In this document: positions 27,348 to 37,403 of the stretch, piece by piece | Numbering within the stretch: position 1 is the first letter of the stretch | Layout of the letters: each line of letters begins with the position of its first letter | Assembly (NCBI GenBank): GCA_963790585.1 | Contig: CAWBOY010000001.1 | Span: forward strand, 868,001 to 932,000 | Source: CAWBOY01 sp963790585 | Lineage (GTDB): Bacteria > Planctomycetota > Planctomycetia > Gemmatales > Gemmataceae | Direction: 5' to 3' | DNA length: 64,000 nt | Made by a program: the position numbers and the translations under genes | The notes under the pieces: generated by a model | Databases searched by the model: none | What the model saw: the letters and a program-made list of their open reading frames with translations, nothing else | What the model was told of the DNA's origin: nothing

Positions 27348-29420
27348 TTAATTTCCAATCGTCACCGTCTCCCTCTTTTGAACCGCGATCTCGGCGCTCT
27401 GATAGCGGACATGAAACCGCAATTCGTCCTTGTCCGAGGCTCGCGGCGTTGCCAGCACATAGCCGGTGCGGCGGCGTTCGTCCCAGCAGAAGACCCAATG
27501 CGTTGACGGCAGCTTGCACGTCAAAACGGGTGTTTGGCCCTTCTTCGCCTTGGGTAGATAAACCTCCGCGAAGACGAACGGCACGAGCGGTTGGCCGTCT
27601 TCCTCTTTCTCCTTGCGCACCAGGCCTGCGAGACGGCCATTCGCCGGCATCTGGACTTTAAACTTATCGTTACTTACCGGGTCGTGTTTGTCGTCGGGCA
27701 GCGTCAACACAATCGTGTTGCCCACCACTTCATGGCGGACGGGCGGGTGCGTATATTCGGGCATGTCGGGCCTGGGCATATGAAAAGTCGGATCGCCCCA
27801 AAGGGTGAAGGACCACGAGGCCCGCATGTTGGCGCCGGTGCGCGTTGCCTCTTTGCCGAGGCGTTTTTCCTTGAGCAAAGCGTAGGCGAGCAGAAAATTC
27901 TTGGCCTGCCGCAGCGAGCCGCCGAGCGACTGATCTTCATAAAGCAACGCATTGAAGAAGGCCAGGGAACAGGCGCCGCCCGAGCCCGAATAGGTGCGCG
28001 TCGATGAACCGACGACAGCGACGGCACCGCGACTGAGCAAGGGTTGTACTTTGTAATCTTTCAGAGCGAGGCAGCTTTGCAAAAAGACCAGCGACGAAGG
28101 CATCGGCTCCAACCATGTGGGCATCTCGTATTCCTTGATGAGCGTGTTGTGATGCCCTTCCCAGAGAAAAATATCATGCTCGGTCATTAGCTTGCGCACG
28201 TCGGCGCCGCGGATCTCATTGCCGAAGCGCGTCGTGGTCTCGTAGCCGACGTTGCGTAGCTCTTGGGCGGTGTTTCGTGAAAAGGTTTCGAGGAACGGCA
28301 AACTGTTGCCCGGATTGCTGACGACGACCGCCTTGCGCAGCCCGCGCGACTCCGCGAGCAGGCGTTGGCGGGCGAGCATCAACGGCACCCCGCCGATCTC
28401 GTCGTGAAACAGCCGGCCGGTCGCAAAGGTAAACGGTTGCGTTCCTGTCGGCGTCAACGGCTCCATCTCGATTTCCGTGTCCTTATCGGTCGGGATCGGA
28501 TTCGGCCGCTGCACCACCGGGATCGCTTGGAGGTTGCCGACGAGTATCAGATAATCGACCGCGCGCACTGCGGAACTTCGCAGGGCCCGTTGCACGACCT
28601 CGTCGACGTTCTTGCCATCCTTGGCTGTCAGCAGGAGCGGTGCTCGCTTTTGCACGGCGATCCAGGGGGCGAGAGCCGACATGCGGCCCATGCCTTCGCC
28701 TGTGTCGGCTGGATTGGCTACCACAACAGATTGAATATCGCCTGTAGCGATTAACAGCCGCAGCCGTGCCGCGGCGACCGCTTGTTCGTCGGCGAGCTTG
28801 ATGCACTCGTAGCCGACGAGAGCGCTGCCGAGCTTACGTGCAGCGCCGGCGAGATGAACGCGGCGCGTGTCCCGGCCATCGAGCAGTCCCTGTAGGCGGG
28901 CGGTCTCACCGAGATGGCCATGTACGACGAACAGGGGCGCCTTGAGTGTCCCGGCCAGGCAGGCGCTTTGGAGGAGCAACGAACGCGGCTCGGCGGGACA
29001 GACGACGACGTCGTCGGCTTGGCGAAAGAGCGATTTCCATAGTTCGAGCGGCGGGCCGCGCGTCCAATGCATGGCTCCCGCGAGCTGCACGTCGAGTCGT
29101 TTTTCGACTTCGGGCACGCCCTCGGAAAAGCCGCCGATCGGCACCACCCGATCGGCCGCGAGGGCCTCCAGACAAATCTTGAGATACGGCGATAGTTTCA
29201 CCGAATCGAGCAGGAGCGTGGCGCGCGGGTCGGCGGCAGCGACGGCGGAGCCGAGCGCGATGAGCGCCTCATCGGGGAGATCATGCCCGAGATACACCAC
29301 CTGTGGCGGACGCGCGGGACTCGTGGGTCCGGCCGCTGGGCTGACGGGTAACGGGCCAACCAAGCCGAAGGTCAGCGTCGCCAACGTGGCGAAAAAGAGG
29401 GTCCGTGCGACCGTTTGCAT
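27348..29420 (-). CDS. Secreted C25 (gingipain-like) cysteine peptidase
   Basis: The 690-residue protein has a signal peptide (hydrophobic residues 6-25) and, in its second half, the caspase-fold signature of C25 peptidases: catalytic His in 'FLWEGHHNTLI' and catalytic Cys in 'LVFLQSCLALKD', followed by 'GSGGACSLAFFNALL' and 'FTLWGDPTFHM'. The N-terminal half contains repeated Rossmann-like blocks ('VVVANPADTGEG', 'DYLILVGNLQAIP'), possibly a propeptide or a substrate-selecting domain. It is the first gene of the minus-strand cluster with the transglutaminase/7TM protein and the ATP-grasp ligase. ATG 29420; frame intact. The 29421-29786 stretch upstream has no gene. Confidence 0.72.
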   Translation of the reverse strand: MQTVARTLFFATLATLTFGLVGPLPVSPAAGPTSPARPPQVVYLGHDLPDEALIALGSAVAAADPRATLLLDSVKLSPYLKICLEALAADRVVPIGGFSEGVPEVEKRLDVQLAGAMHWTRGPPLELWKSLFRQADDVVVCPAEPRSLLLQSACLAGTLKAPLFVVHGHLGETARLQGLLDGRDTRRVHLAGAARKLGSALVGYECIKLADEQAVAAARLRLLIATGDIQSVVVANPADTGEGMGRMSALAPWIAVQKRAPLLLTAKDGKNVDEVVQRALRSSAVRAVDYLILVGNLQAIPVVQRPNPIPTDKDTEIEMEPLTPTGTQPFTFATGRLFHDEIGGVPLMLARQRLLAESRGLRKAVVVSNPGNSLPFLETFSRNTAQELRNVGYETTTRFGNEIRGADVRKLMTEHDIFLWEGHHNTLIKEYEMPTWLEPMPSSLVFLQSCLALKDYKVQPLLSRGAVAVVGSSTRTYSGSGGACSLAFFNALLYEDQSLGGSLRQAKNFLLAYALLKEKRLGKEATRTGANMRASWSFTLWGDPTFHMPRPDMPEYTHPPVRHEVVGNTIVLTLPDDKHDPVSNDKFKVQMPANGRLAGLVRKEKEEDGQPLVPFVFAEVYLPKAKKGQTPVLTCKLPSTHWVFCWDERRRTGYVLATPRASDKDELRFHVRYQSAEIAVQKRETVTIGN

Positions 29421-29786
29421 CTGCCCGTATCCTCATTTTGAGGGAAACCAGAGCCAGGGCGTTCCGGGCCCCGGCACGGCAAGAGAAAAGAGTGCCCGAC
29501 AGGGAAGTCGCCGCGGCACGTCGGCATCTTGTCCGCGCGAAGGCAAAAAAACCAGAGGAGTCTCGGCCTGACAAACGTGTGATGTCATGCCGAGGTCAAC
29601 GCGGCAATGACAACCAATTGCCCCGACAGCAAAATTTGTTCGCCCTACACCCCGCACATTCGACAGACTCTCTCATCCAAGTTTCATTTCCTAAGATGAC
29701 TGGCTTGCCTGCTCCCCGAAATGGAGCGCACAATAACAAAGGTCTACGGACGACATGCTCGGACTTCCTACGGAGCGGGGGACATT

Positions 29787-30583
29787 ATGAGCCAGCGACG
29801 GCTGTTAGCGGGCATGAGGGTTCTGATAACGGGAGCCTCACAGGGCATCGGGCGCGCGCTGGCGGTGGAAGCAGCGAAGCGCGGCTCGCGGGTCCTGGCC
29901 GCCGCTCGGTCGTTACCTTTGCTGGAGCAACTGGCCAACGACGTTCGCACCAAGGGAGGCACCCTCGAGATCGTCGCCGCCGACGTGACCGGAGCTGAGG
30001 ATCGCAAACGCATGGTCGAGGCCGCCCAGCGTCATTTCGGCGGCCTGGACATCCTCATCAATAACGCGGGCATCGGCGCCACCGGCCATTTCATGGATGC
30101 AACCGCGGATCGGATGCGCTCGATCTTTGAAGTGAATTTCTTTGGCCTGACAGAGACGACGCGCGTCTTCCTGCCGCTGCTTAAGCAGGGTTCCCATCCT
30201 GCCATCGTCAATATCTCTTCGGTCGCCGGCAAAGCAGCACTGCCGGGTCGACCGGATTACTCGGCCAGCAAGTTCGCCGTCCACGGCTTCAGCGAAGCGC
30301 TAGCGCCGAGATCGCCAAAGACGGGATCGAGCTTCTCATCGTCAATCCGGGCCTGACGCAAACCAACTTCTCAACCAACATGCTCGAAGCGAAAGCCCGA
30401 TTCAAGCTCGATCACATGCGCGGCATGACATCCGAGCAAGTGGCAGACGCGACCTTGGATGCCCTTGAGCAACACAAAAGCGAAATCAGCCTGACATTCC
30501 TGGGCCGCCTGCTTCTGTTTGGGCGACGATTCTTCCCGGGAGTGGTCGATTGGGCCGTGCGACGGCGTGTGCGGAAGGCGTAA
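29787..30583 (+). CDS. Short-chain dehydrogenase/reductase, one frameshift
   Basis: Classical SDR of about 265 residues: cofactor loop 'TGASQGIG', 'NNAG', catalytic Ser in 'VNISSVAGKAAL' and the YxxxK pair in 'YSASKFAVHGFSEAL'. The ATG at 29787 has ggagcgggg upstream. The frame derails near 30,302 (after 'GFSEAL'); one added base continues with 'EIAKDGIELLIVNPGLTQT' up to the stop at 30583. Substrate unknown; NADP or NAD reduction of a carbonyl is the family reaction. Confidence 0.78.
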
Positions 30584-30609
30584 AAGGCGGAGATCGCGGC
30601 GTTGAAAAG

Positions 30610-30737
30610 GTAGACGCGGCATCTTGCCGCGTTCAATACCGTAGACGCGGCATCTTGCCGCCTTGGACCTAAATGTTTGGAACGTCCTTGTCCCAATTGC
30701 TGATGAACCGTCAAACGCGGCAAGATGCCGCGTCTAC
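30610..30737. repeat. Cluster of three REP-like units between convergent genes
   Basis: The unit gtagacgcggcatcttgccg occurs at 30610 and 30641 directly and at 30714-30737 inverted. Each unit is itself a hairpin (gcggca tct tgccgc) and the outer copies pair with each other. The same unit builds the tandem tract at 44,906-45,164. The inverted copy ends 5 bp from the ppdK stop. Confidence 0.8.
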
Positions 30738-30741
30738 GAAA

Positions 30742-33484
30742 TCACTTCCCAAGCGCCGCCTGTGCCGCCGCGAGCCTTGCGATCGGCACTCGGAAGGGGC
30801 TGCAGCTCACGTAGTTCAGACCGATCTTGTGGCAGAACTTGACCGAGTCGGGTTCGCCGCCATGCTCGCCGCAGATGCCGATCTTGAGATCGCTCCGCGT
30901 CGATCGGCCCTTTTCGACGCCGATTTTCATCAGGCCGCCGACGCCGTCGAAGTCGATCACCTGGAACGGGTCTTTCGGTACTAGGTCGTTTTCCAGGTAG
31001 TGGCGAATGAAGCTGCCGTAGTCATCGCGGCTCATGCCGAGGCCCGTCTGGGTCAGGTCGTTGGTGCCGAAGCTGAAGAATTGTGCTTCCTTGGCGATCT
31101 GATCCGCCACGATGCAGGCACGCGGCAGCTCGATCATGGTGCCGACGAGATAAGGCACGGTCTGCTTCTTCTCTTCAAAAACCTTCTTGGCCGTATCGTG
31201 GACCAGCTTGGATTGCGCCTTCAACTCCGGCAGAAACGCGACCAGCGGGATCATCACTTCCGGCTCGACCTTGATGCCTTCCTTGGCCACGTTGCAGGCA
31301 GCCTCGAAGATGGCGCGGGCCTGCATCTCCGTGATTTCCGGGAAGACGATGACCGAGACGGCAACCACGGAAGCCGAGCATCGGGTTGAATTCATGTAGA
31401 GCCTTGACGCGCTCGGCGATCACTTCCGGCTTGAGGCCCATGCGCGTCGCCATTTCCTGCTGGCCTTTTGCATCGTGCGGCAGGAACTCATGCAGCGGCG
31501 GATCGAGCGTGCGGATCGTGACCGGGAAGCCCTTCATCGCCCGGAACAGGCCTTCGAAGTCGGCGCGCTGGAACGGCAATAGCTTCTCCAGCGCCTTCTT
31601 GCGATCGGCCGGCGAGCCGGCCAGGATCATCTCGCGCATCGGCTCGATATGATCGAAGAACATATGCTCCGTGCGGCACAGTCCGATCCCTTCGGCTCCA
31701 AACGCGATCGCCTGTATCGCTTGTTCCGGCTTGTCGGCGTTGGTTCGCACCTTGAGCTTGCGCACGCCGTCGGCCCAGGTCATCAGCTCAGCATATTGCT
31801 GGTAGACCTTCGATTGCTCCGGCTTGAGCGTCTTGTCGATCAATACTTGAATCACTTCGCTCGGCTTGGCCGCGACCTGGCCCGCGATCACTTCGCCGGT
31901 GAAACCATCGATGCTGATGTAATCGCCGTCCTTGAGAACCTTGTCGCCGACGGTGAGGGTGCCCTTGGCGTAATCAACCTGGAGGGCGCCGCAGCCGACG
32001 ATACAGACCTTGCCCATCTGCCGGCTCACGAGAGCGGCATGACTCGACGCGCCGCCGAAGGCGGTGAGGATGCCGTCGGCGGCTTGCATACCGCGAATGT
32101 CTTCCGGGCTCGTCTCTTTGCGGACGAGGATGACACGCCCATTCGGGTCGCGCTTGCCGTGAGCGTCTGGTTTGCCATGTTGATTGACCCAGGCTTCGGC
32201 ATCCTCGGCATGGAATTTGATCCGACCGGTGGCCGCGCCAGGACCGGCGTTGATGCCCTTGGCGAGCAGCTTCCCTTCGGCGATTGCCTTCCGCTTGGCT
32301 TCGGGATCGAAGATCGGCTGGAGGAGTTGGTTCAGATCGTCCGGCGGGATGCGATTGACGCCAATCGCCTCTTCCTTCGAGATCAACCCTTCGTGGACCA
32401 TGTCGACGGCGAAGCGCACGGCCGCGAAACCGGTCCGCTTGCCGTTACGCGTCTGAAGCATCCAGAGCTTGCCGCGCTGGACGGTGAACTCGATGTCTTG
32501 CACGTCGCGATAATGCTTTTCAAGCTTGCCGCGAATTTCTTCGAGCTGCTTGTAGACTTCCGGCATGTCTTTCTGGAGTTCTACGATCTTTTTTGGCGTA
32601 CGAATACCGGCGACAACGTCCTCGCCCTGGGCATTGATCAGATATTCGCCGTAAAAGACCTTTTCGCCGGTGGCCGGGTCGCGCGTGAAAGCAACGCCAG
32701 TGGCGCTGTCATCACCCATGTTGCCGAAGACCATCGAGCAGATATTCGCGGCCGTACCCCATTCATGCGGGATGTTGTACTGGCGGCGATAGACGATCGC
32801 GCGATCGTTGCCCCATGAGTTAAATACGGCGCCGACAGCCTGATAAAGCTGCTCCCGGGCATCGTCGGGGAAGTCCTTGCCCGTGCGATCCTTGACGGCC
32901 TTCTTGAAGCGCTTCACCAACTCCTGCAAGTCGGCGACTTTCAGTTCCGTATCGAGCTTGACGCCCTTGGCATGCTTGAGATCGTGGAGGATTTCTTCAA
33001 ACGGATCGGCTTCGTGCTTGCTCTGTGGCTTGAGGCCGAGGACGACATCGCCATACATCTGGACGAAACGGCGATAGGTGTCCCAGGCGAAGCGTTCGTT
33101 GCCGGTGCGCTCGATCAGGCCTTTGAGGGTCGCTTCGTTCAGGCCGATGTTGAGGACGGTGTCCATCATGCCAGGCATCGAGTCGCGGGCGCCCGAGCGG
33201 CAGGAGACGAGCAGCGGATTTTTCGGATCGCCAAACTTGGCGCCCATCGCCTCTTCGGTCTTGGACAGCGCCGCTTCGATCTCCGCCTTCAGCTCGGGCG
33301 GGTAGGTGTTTTTGTTGGCGTAATAGTAAGTGCAGACTTCGGTCGTGATCGTGAAGCCGGCGGGCACGGGCAGGCCGATATTGGTCATCTCACACAGATT
33401 GGCTCCCTTGCCGCCCAGGAGTGCCTTCATGTCCGCCCGGCCATCCGACTTGCCGTTGCCGAAGAAATAGACGTACTTACTCAT
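30742..33484 (-). CDS. ppdK: Pyruvate, phosphate dikinase, one frameshift
   Basis: PPDK interconverts pyruvate, ATP and phosphate with phosphoenolpyruvate, AMP and pyrophosphate. The N-terminal ATP-grasp domain shows 'LLGGKGANLCEM' and 'VSCRSGARDSMPGMMDT', the phospho-His domain 'GGASSHAALVSRQMGKVCIVG', and the C-terminal PEP/pyruvate barrel 'GAEGIGLCRTEHMFF', 'FSFGTNDLTQTG' and 'GICGEHGG'. The frame breaks near 31,355, where one extra base turns 'RLGIVFPEITEMQ' into 'RLGHRLPG'; without it the protein is 913 residues, normal for the family. ATG 33484 matches the conserved start 'MSKYVYFFGNG'. Confidence 0.9.
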
Positions 33485-33519
33485 AAACTCCCGTTCCTCT
33501 GAAATTCGAGTGTAACTCA

Positions 33520-33629
33520 CTAGTGCTCTGTCAACGCTAAGAATTGGGGTCGCTTTGCCGTCCCTCACTGGGAATTCTCGCCATATTTTTCGTTACCAAC
33601 CCCAAAATCAAGCGTTGACAGAGCACTAG
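33520..33629. repeat. Palindrome with 19-bp perfect arms
   Basis: Arms ctagtgctctgtcaacgct (33520-33538) and its complement (33611-33629), with an inner weaker pairing ttggggt/accccaa. It lies between the ppdK start and the pdxH stop. The rest of the 33,485-33,742 gap holds no gene. Confidence 0.75.
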
Positions 33630-33742
33630 CCCAAGCGCCAGCGCGGGGTTCTGCGACGCCGAACCCCGTGCTGGTTTGGATGCTAGTAGCGATTAAGGAA
33701 ATGTAGGAATCTGGGGCCGCCGCGTCCAAAACTGAGCGGCGC

Positions 33743-34386
33743 TCAAGGCGACAGTCTTTCCAGGATCCAGGCTCCATCGGGGCCGCGCCGATAGCGCAAG
33801 CGATCATGCAGCCGACTCGCTCGTCCCTGCCAAAACTCGATCACATCAGGCACGATTCGATAACCGCCCCAGTTTTGCGGCCGCGGTATGTTGCCGTCGG
33901 GATAACGCTGCTCCAGTTTGCGCATCTCGTTCGACCAAGACCTCACGCCCGGCGATGACCTCGCTCTGGCACGACGCCCAGGCCCCGAGCTTGCTCCCGG
34001 TTGGCCGGCCTTTGAAATACGCATCGGACTCGGCTTCACTCACCTTCGTCACGCGCCCTTCGACGCGCACCTGCCGTTCCAGCTCGTGCCAGTAAAACAC
34101 TAGAGAGGAGAACGGATTGGCGTCTGAGCTCGCGCCCTTTACGGCTCTCGTAATTCGTAAAAAAAGCGAAACCACGCTCGTCGACGCCGCGCAGCAGGAC
34201 GATTCGCGCCGACGGCCGGCCCTCCGCCGTTGCGGTAGCCAGCGTCATGGCATAGGGCTCGGGGAGCTTGGCTTCCAGCGATTGGTCGATCCACACCGAA
34301 AATTGGCGAATCGGATCGGCATCAATGCTGGCCTCATCAAGGACCGCCAGGGTATACTCTTTCCGCAGGTCGGCGAGAGAGGGCAC
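33743..34386 (-). CDS. pdxH: Pyridoxamine 5'-phosphate oxidase, two frameshifts
   Basis: PdxH is the FMN enzyme that makes pyridoxal 5'-phosphate. Three frames together give the family sequence: 'LADLRKEYTLAVLDEA', 'MTLATATAEGRPSARIVLLRG', 'FFTNYESRKGREL'; then 'NPFSSLVFYWHELERQVRVEG' and 'RPTGSKLGAWASCQSEVI'; then 'PDGNIPRPQNWGGYRIVPD' and 'IEFWQGRASRLHDR'. Breaks are near 34,125 and 33,930. A GTG start at 34386 has gaggaga seven bases upstream and gives about 214 residues after correction, the normal length. Divergent from the isomerase gene. Confidence 0.82.
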
Positions 34387-34443
34387 GTTCGGTCTCCTCG
34401 ATATCGGGCAAGCAGGTTCACCACTCATCATTAGAGCGATCCC

Positions 34444-35283
34444 ATGCTTCTTGGCTACAACACCAACGGTTTCGCCCACCACCGCCTCGAAGACGCGATC
34501 GGCATCCTCGCCGATCTAGGATATAAGAGCGTTGCGATCACGCTCGATTACCATGCGCTTAATCCGTATGACGATTATCTCGACGGCAATCTGGCTCTTA
34601 TCAAGGAGATCCTCAGTGACCACCGTATGAGATCGGTTATCGAGACCGGATCGAGATTCCTATTAAATCCATACCGCAAACACTCGCCAACACTCATCTC
34701 TCGGCCTGAAGGTCGCAAACACCGCCTCGATTTCCTGCGCCATGCCATCGGTATTGCAGTCTTCTTGGGATCCGATGCTGTTAGCTTCTGGTCTGGTAAA
34801 GCCGAAGGTATCGACGATCCCGATGAGCAGATGGCGCTCCTCATTGATGGTTGCCGTACGCTGTGTGAATATGCCGATGAGCTTGACGTCCGCCTTGCCT
34901 TCGAGCCGGAACCCGGCATGGTCATCGACACTATGAGCCGCTTCGCCGAATTGCACGACCGTGTCAATCATCCGTCCTTCGGCCTCACACTCGACATCGG
35001 TCATCTCTATTGTCTCGGAGAGGTTCCCATCCTGCCGCATCTCGAATGCTGGAAAGATGTGCTTTGGAACGTCCACCTCGAAGACATGAAACGAGGCGTC
35101 CACGATCACCTGATGTTCGGCGAGGGCGAGATTGATTTCGCCGAAGTATTTCGCGGATTGATTCAGATCGATTATCGCGGCGGAGTTCACGTCGAGCTGA
35201 GTCGGCACAGTTATGACGCGGTCGAGACGGCACGAAAGGCGATCAATTACTTGCCTGATATTAGTCCTGACAATCGGTTTTAA
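34444..35283 (+). CDS. Sugar phosphate isomerase/epimerase-like TIM-barrel protein
   Basis: The 279-residue protein belongs to the xylose isomerase-like TIM-barrel superfamily (AP endonuclease 2 family), recognised by 'RLAFEPEPGM' (metal-binding Glu), 'GLTLDIGHLYC' (Asp and His), 'NVHLEDMK' and 'GGVHVELSR' (final Glu). Substrate unknown. The frame is intact. The stop TAA at 35281-35283 is exactly the 3-bp target duplicated by the IS5-like element, so the gene was hit at its stop codon without losing coding sequence. Confidence 0.8.
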   Translation: MLLGYNTNGFAHHRLEDAIGILADLGYKSVAITLDYHALNPYDDYLDGNLALIKEILSDHRMRSVIETGSRFLLNPYRKHSPTLISRPEGRKHRLDFLRHAIGIAVFLGSDAVSFWSGKAEGIDDPDEQMALLIDGCRTLCEYADELDVRLAFEPEPGMVIDTMSRFAELHDRVNHPSFGLTLDIGHLYCLGEVPILPHLECWKDVLWNVHLEDMKRGVHDHLMFGEGEIDFAEVFRGLIQIDYRGGVHVELSRHSYDAVETARKAINYLPDISPDNRF

Positions 35284-35408
35284 GAGCCTATCCGAAGTAG
35301 AGTCGAGAAGTGGCGCGGTGGTTTAGGTCGAGTCCAGCGGTATCCGGCCCTTTCGTTGGCCGGTGCCTCAATCTCCCGGCCATGCCCCGTTTCCACTTCC
35401 CGCTCGTC

Positions 35409-35441
35409 GAACCGGACGGGCCCTATTAAGGCATCCGGCTC
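35409..35441 (-). ncRNA. Group II intron domain V
   Basis: On the minus strand the 33 nt starts gagccggatg and ends cccgtccggttc, with the bulged hairpin and GAGCC/GGTTC closing stem that form the catalytic triad region of domain V. It lies 27 nt behind the stop of the reverse transcriptase gene, where domain V belongs. Confidence 0.8.
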
Positions 35442-35467
35442 TCGGACAAGGTAACTCATGCGTTCGC

Positions 35468-36784
35468 TCACAAGACGCGAGGTCGCGGTCGCCCTGGAAG
35501 CCACACTAATCCCAGGTCCTCACGCAGGTAACGATCCGAATAACACTGTCGGGCCGTACCCTGCACGCGGTGCTTCCGACCCAGCCACTGACGGAGCCGT
35601 TGACAGGTGTGCGCCATCACCTGCTTCATGGCCGGGGCCGTGTTACCGAGACAAAAATAGTTCGCCCAGCCCACCAGTCGGCTGTTGACGCGAGTTATTA
35701 ACGCCCGGCAAGACAACCACTGCCACGTTCGGCTGGTCTGATCGCGGATCACCTCACAGATCCCGTGGATCTTCTTGACGGCCGGACGGGGACCGATGTA
35801 GCTACGCCCCGTCTTCGGCGACCAGTTCCGACCGAACGTGTAACCCAAAAACGAAAACGTCTCGTCCGGCAAGCGGCAAACCCGGGTCTTCGTCTCGTTC
35901 ACCGTCAACCGCAGCTTCGACATCATGCGCCGCATCACCGCCTCGGCTTCAAGAGCCGTACCACGGCAGCAGATCACAAAGTCGTCCGCATAATTGACGA
36001 TACGCGCCTCAAGACGATTGGCATGCCCGTTTGTCTTCCAGCCCAGCACGAAGCGACGCATGTAGAGATTCGCCAGCAGCGGCGAGAGCACGCCCCCTTG
36101 CGGGGTGCCGCGACCCTCGTCCTTGTTGCGAGTCGTTCGACGCTTGTCCCCACGATCTCCAAGGTCTTCCACCGGTGCCTCCAACCAGCTTTTGATCAGG
36201 GCCAGTAGTAGCCCGTCACTAAGCCGTCGGCTCACCGATGCCATTAACTCGGCGTGGGGGATGCTATCGAAGTACCCACTCAAGTCCGCATCGACAATCT
36301 CCGTATGCCCGTTGTCTAGCAACAATTGGACCTGCTCGATCGCGTCCAGAGCGCTTCGGCCTTGCCGATAAGCAAATTGTTCCGGCTGCAAGTCCGCCTC
36401 GAAGATCGGCTCCAAGACGAGCAACACAGCCATCTGCACGACACGGTCGCGGATCGTTGGAATGCCCAACGGTCGCTGTTTGCCATCCGACTTCGGTATG
36501 TACACCCGTCGGACTGCTTGCGGGCGATACGCTTTGTTTCGGAGTTCTTCCGTCAGTTCACCCAGCCAACGGTCCAGCCCGTACTCCTCAATGTCCGTGA
36601 ACGTCTGGCCATCCACCCCCGCCGCGCCGTCGTTAGCGGCACAGCACAGGTACGCATGGCCCAGCACATCGGCCCGGTACACCTTGTCGTACAACGCATA
36701 GAACCGATAGGTGGGTGCTCTCTTCGCTTTGGCATGCAACGTCTCCTGGAGTTTCCGAACCGTATCGGGAGGTGTTAGGCTCAT
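35468..36784 (-). CDS. ltrA: Group II intron reverse transcriptase/maturase
   Basis: The 438-residue protein has the RT fingers and palm blocks: 'IPKSDGKQRPLGIPTIRDR', 'DADLSGYFDSIPH' (first Asp), 'GTPQGGVLSPLLANLYM' and the active-site 'NYADDFVICC', then the thumb and maturase X domain ('GWANYFCLGN'). There is no clear endonuclease domain. ATG 36784 has aggag about ten bases upstream; the open frame runs on upstream but without homology. It is intact, so the intron is likely recent or mobile. Confidence 0.92.
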   Translation of the reverse strand: MSLTPPDTVRKLQETLHAKAKRAPTYRFYALYDKVYRADVLGHAYLCCAANDGAAGVDGQTFTDIEEYGLDRWLGELTEELRNKAYRPQAVRRVYIPKSDGKQRPLGIPTIRDRVVQMAVLLVLEPIFEADLQPEQFAYRQGRSALDAIEQVQLLLDNGHTEIVDADLSGYFDSIPHAELMASVSRRLSDGLLLALIKSWLEAPVEDLGDRGDKRRTTRNKDEGRGTPQGGVLSPLLANLYMRRFVLGWKTNGHANRLEARIVNYADDFVICCRGTALEAEAVMRRMMSKLRLTVNETKTRVCRLPDETFSFLGYTFGRNWSPKTGRSYIGPRPAVKKIHGICEVIRDQTSRTWQWLSCRALITRVNSRLVGWANYFCLGNTAPAMKQVMAHTCQRLRQWLGRKHRVQGTARQCYSDRYLREDLGLVWLPGRPRPRVL

Positions 36785-37292
36785 CACCAATCTCCTGGCT
36801 CTCTTTCCTTCGGACGCTGTCCTTGAACCAAGGCCCCTTCCCTCCACCGGCGTTACCCGGCTTCAGCGGTACTACGAGCCTCTCCGCCACCCCAAGCGGC
36901 CCGGCCTGTCCCTCGCGGGCGTCCGGTTGGCACTGCTGCCACCGCAGGGGGTTTCCCGTGTTGCGTTAACTTTCCTATGCCGACATGCCGTCGCCATTAC
37001 CCCGGTGGCAACGCGGGTGGGGCTAAAGTCGTTCCCCCTGTATCCTCGCGTCTGCGGCCTTCCCCATCCCTTTGCTGGGTCGGCTACCACATTACCCGTT
37101 TCGAGGCCTGCTCAGCGTTCACTCACGTTACGGCCTGCCTGCTCGCGGAGTCGCTCAAACGACCCTTTCCATCGAAGGCTTCGACAGTTTCGTTACCTCC
37201 ACTGCCGCTCCGATTGCTACCGGCTGGAACGACCAGTTGCCGGGTGGGATTCGCACCCACTGAAAAGTCACGCCTTGGCACGGCGCACAATA

Positions 37293-37352
37293 GGGGTCGG
37301 GTACCATTGTGCGAAGCACCCTTCGGGCCGTTCCGGCAATGGTACCCGACCT
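37293..37352. repeat. Palindrome, family E copy 1, inside the left terminal repeat of the IS5-like element
   Basis: The sequence pairs ggtcgggtaccattg with caatggtacccgacc around a GC-rich loop containing gaagcacccttcgggcc. The same loop and inner stem are found at 63,499-63,584 with the stem changed to ggtcaggt/acctgacc. Comparison with the right terminal repeat shows that about 48 bp were added here. Confidence 0.75.
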
Positions 37353-37403
37353 GCTCCGTAGAAAACCCCCAGCTGCACCGTCAATTGGGCCGTATAATGC
37401 ATT

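Larger units (their letters stand above)
35297..37288 (-). mobile_element. Group II intron (about 2.0 kb)
   Basis: On the minus strand the intron would begin with GTGCGCC at 37288, the conserved GUGYG start, and end in AC at 35297, leaving the terminal repeat of the IS as exon. It carries a reverse transcriptase gene and a domain V downstream of it. The 5' exon just before the intron is a strong hairpin (the palindrome at 37293-37352), a known type of insertion site for some bacterial group II introns. About 110 nt separate domain V from the proposed 3' end, longer than in compact IIC introns, so the subclass is open. Confidence 0.75.

Noticed and set aside
31649..32818. 389-residue plus-strand open frame opposite ppdK
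   Set aside because: Antisense shadow of ppdK, whose conserved motifs cover the whole region.
37240..37290. tRNA-like string ggtgcgaatcccacc on the minus strand
   Set aside because: It is in the 5' region of the group II intron, which explains the stem; no cloverleaf can be drawn.
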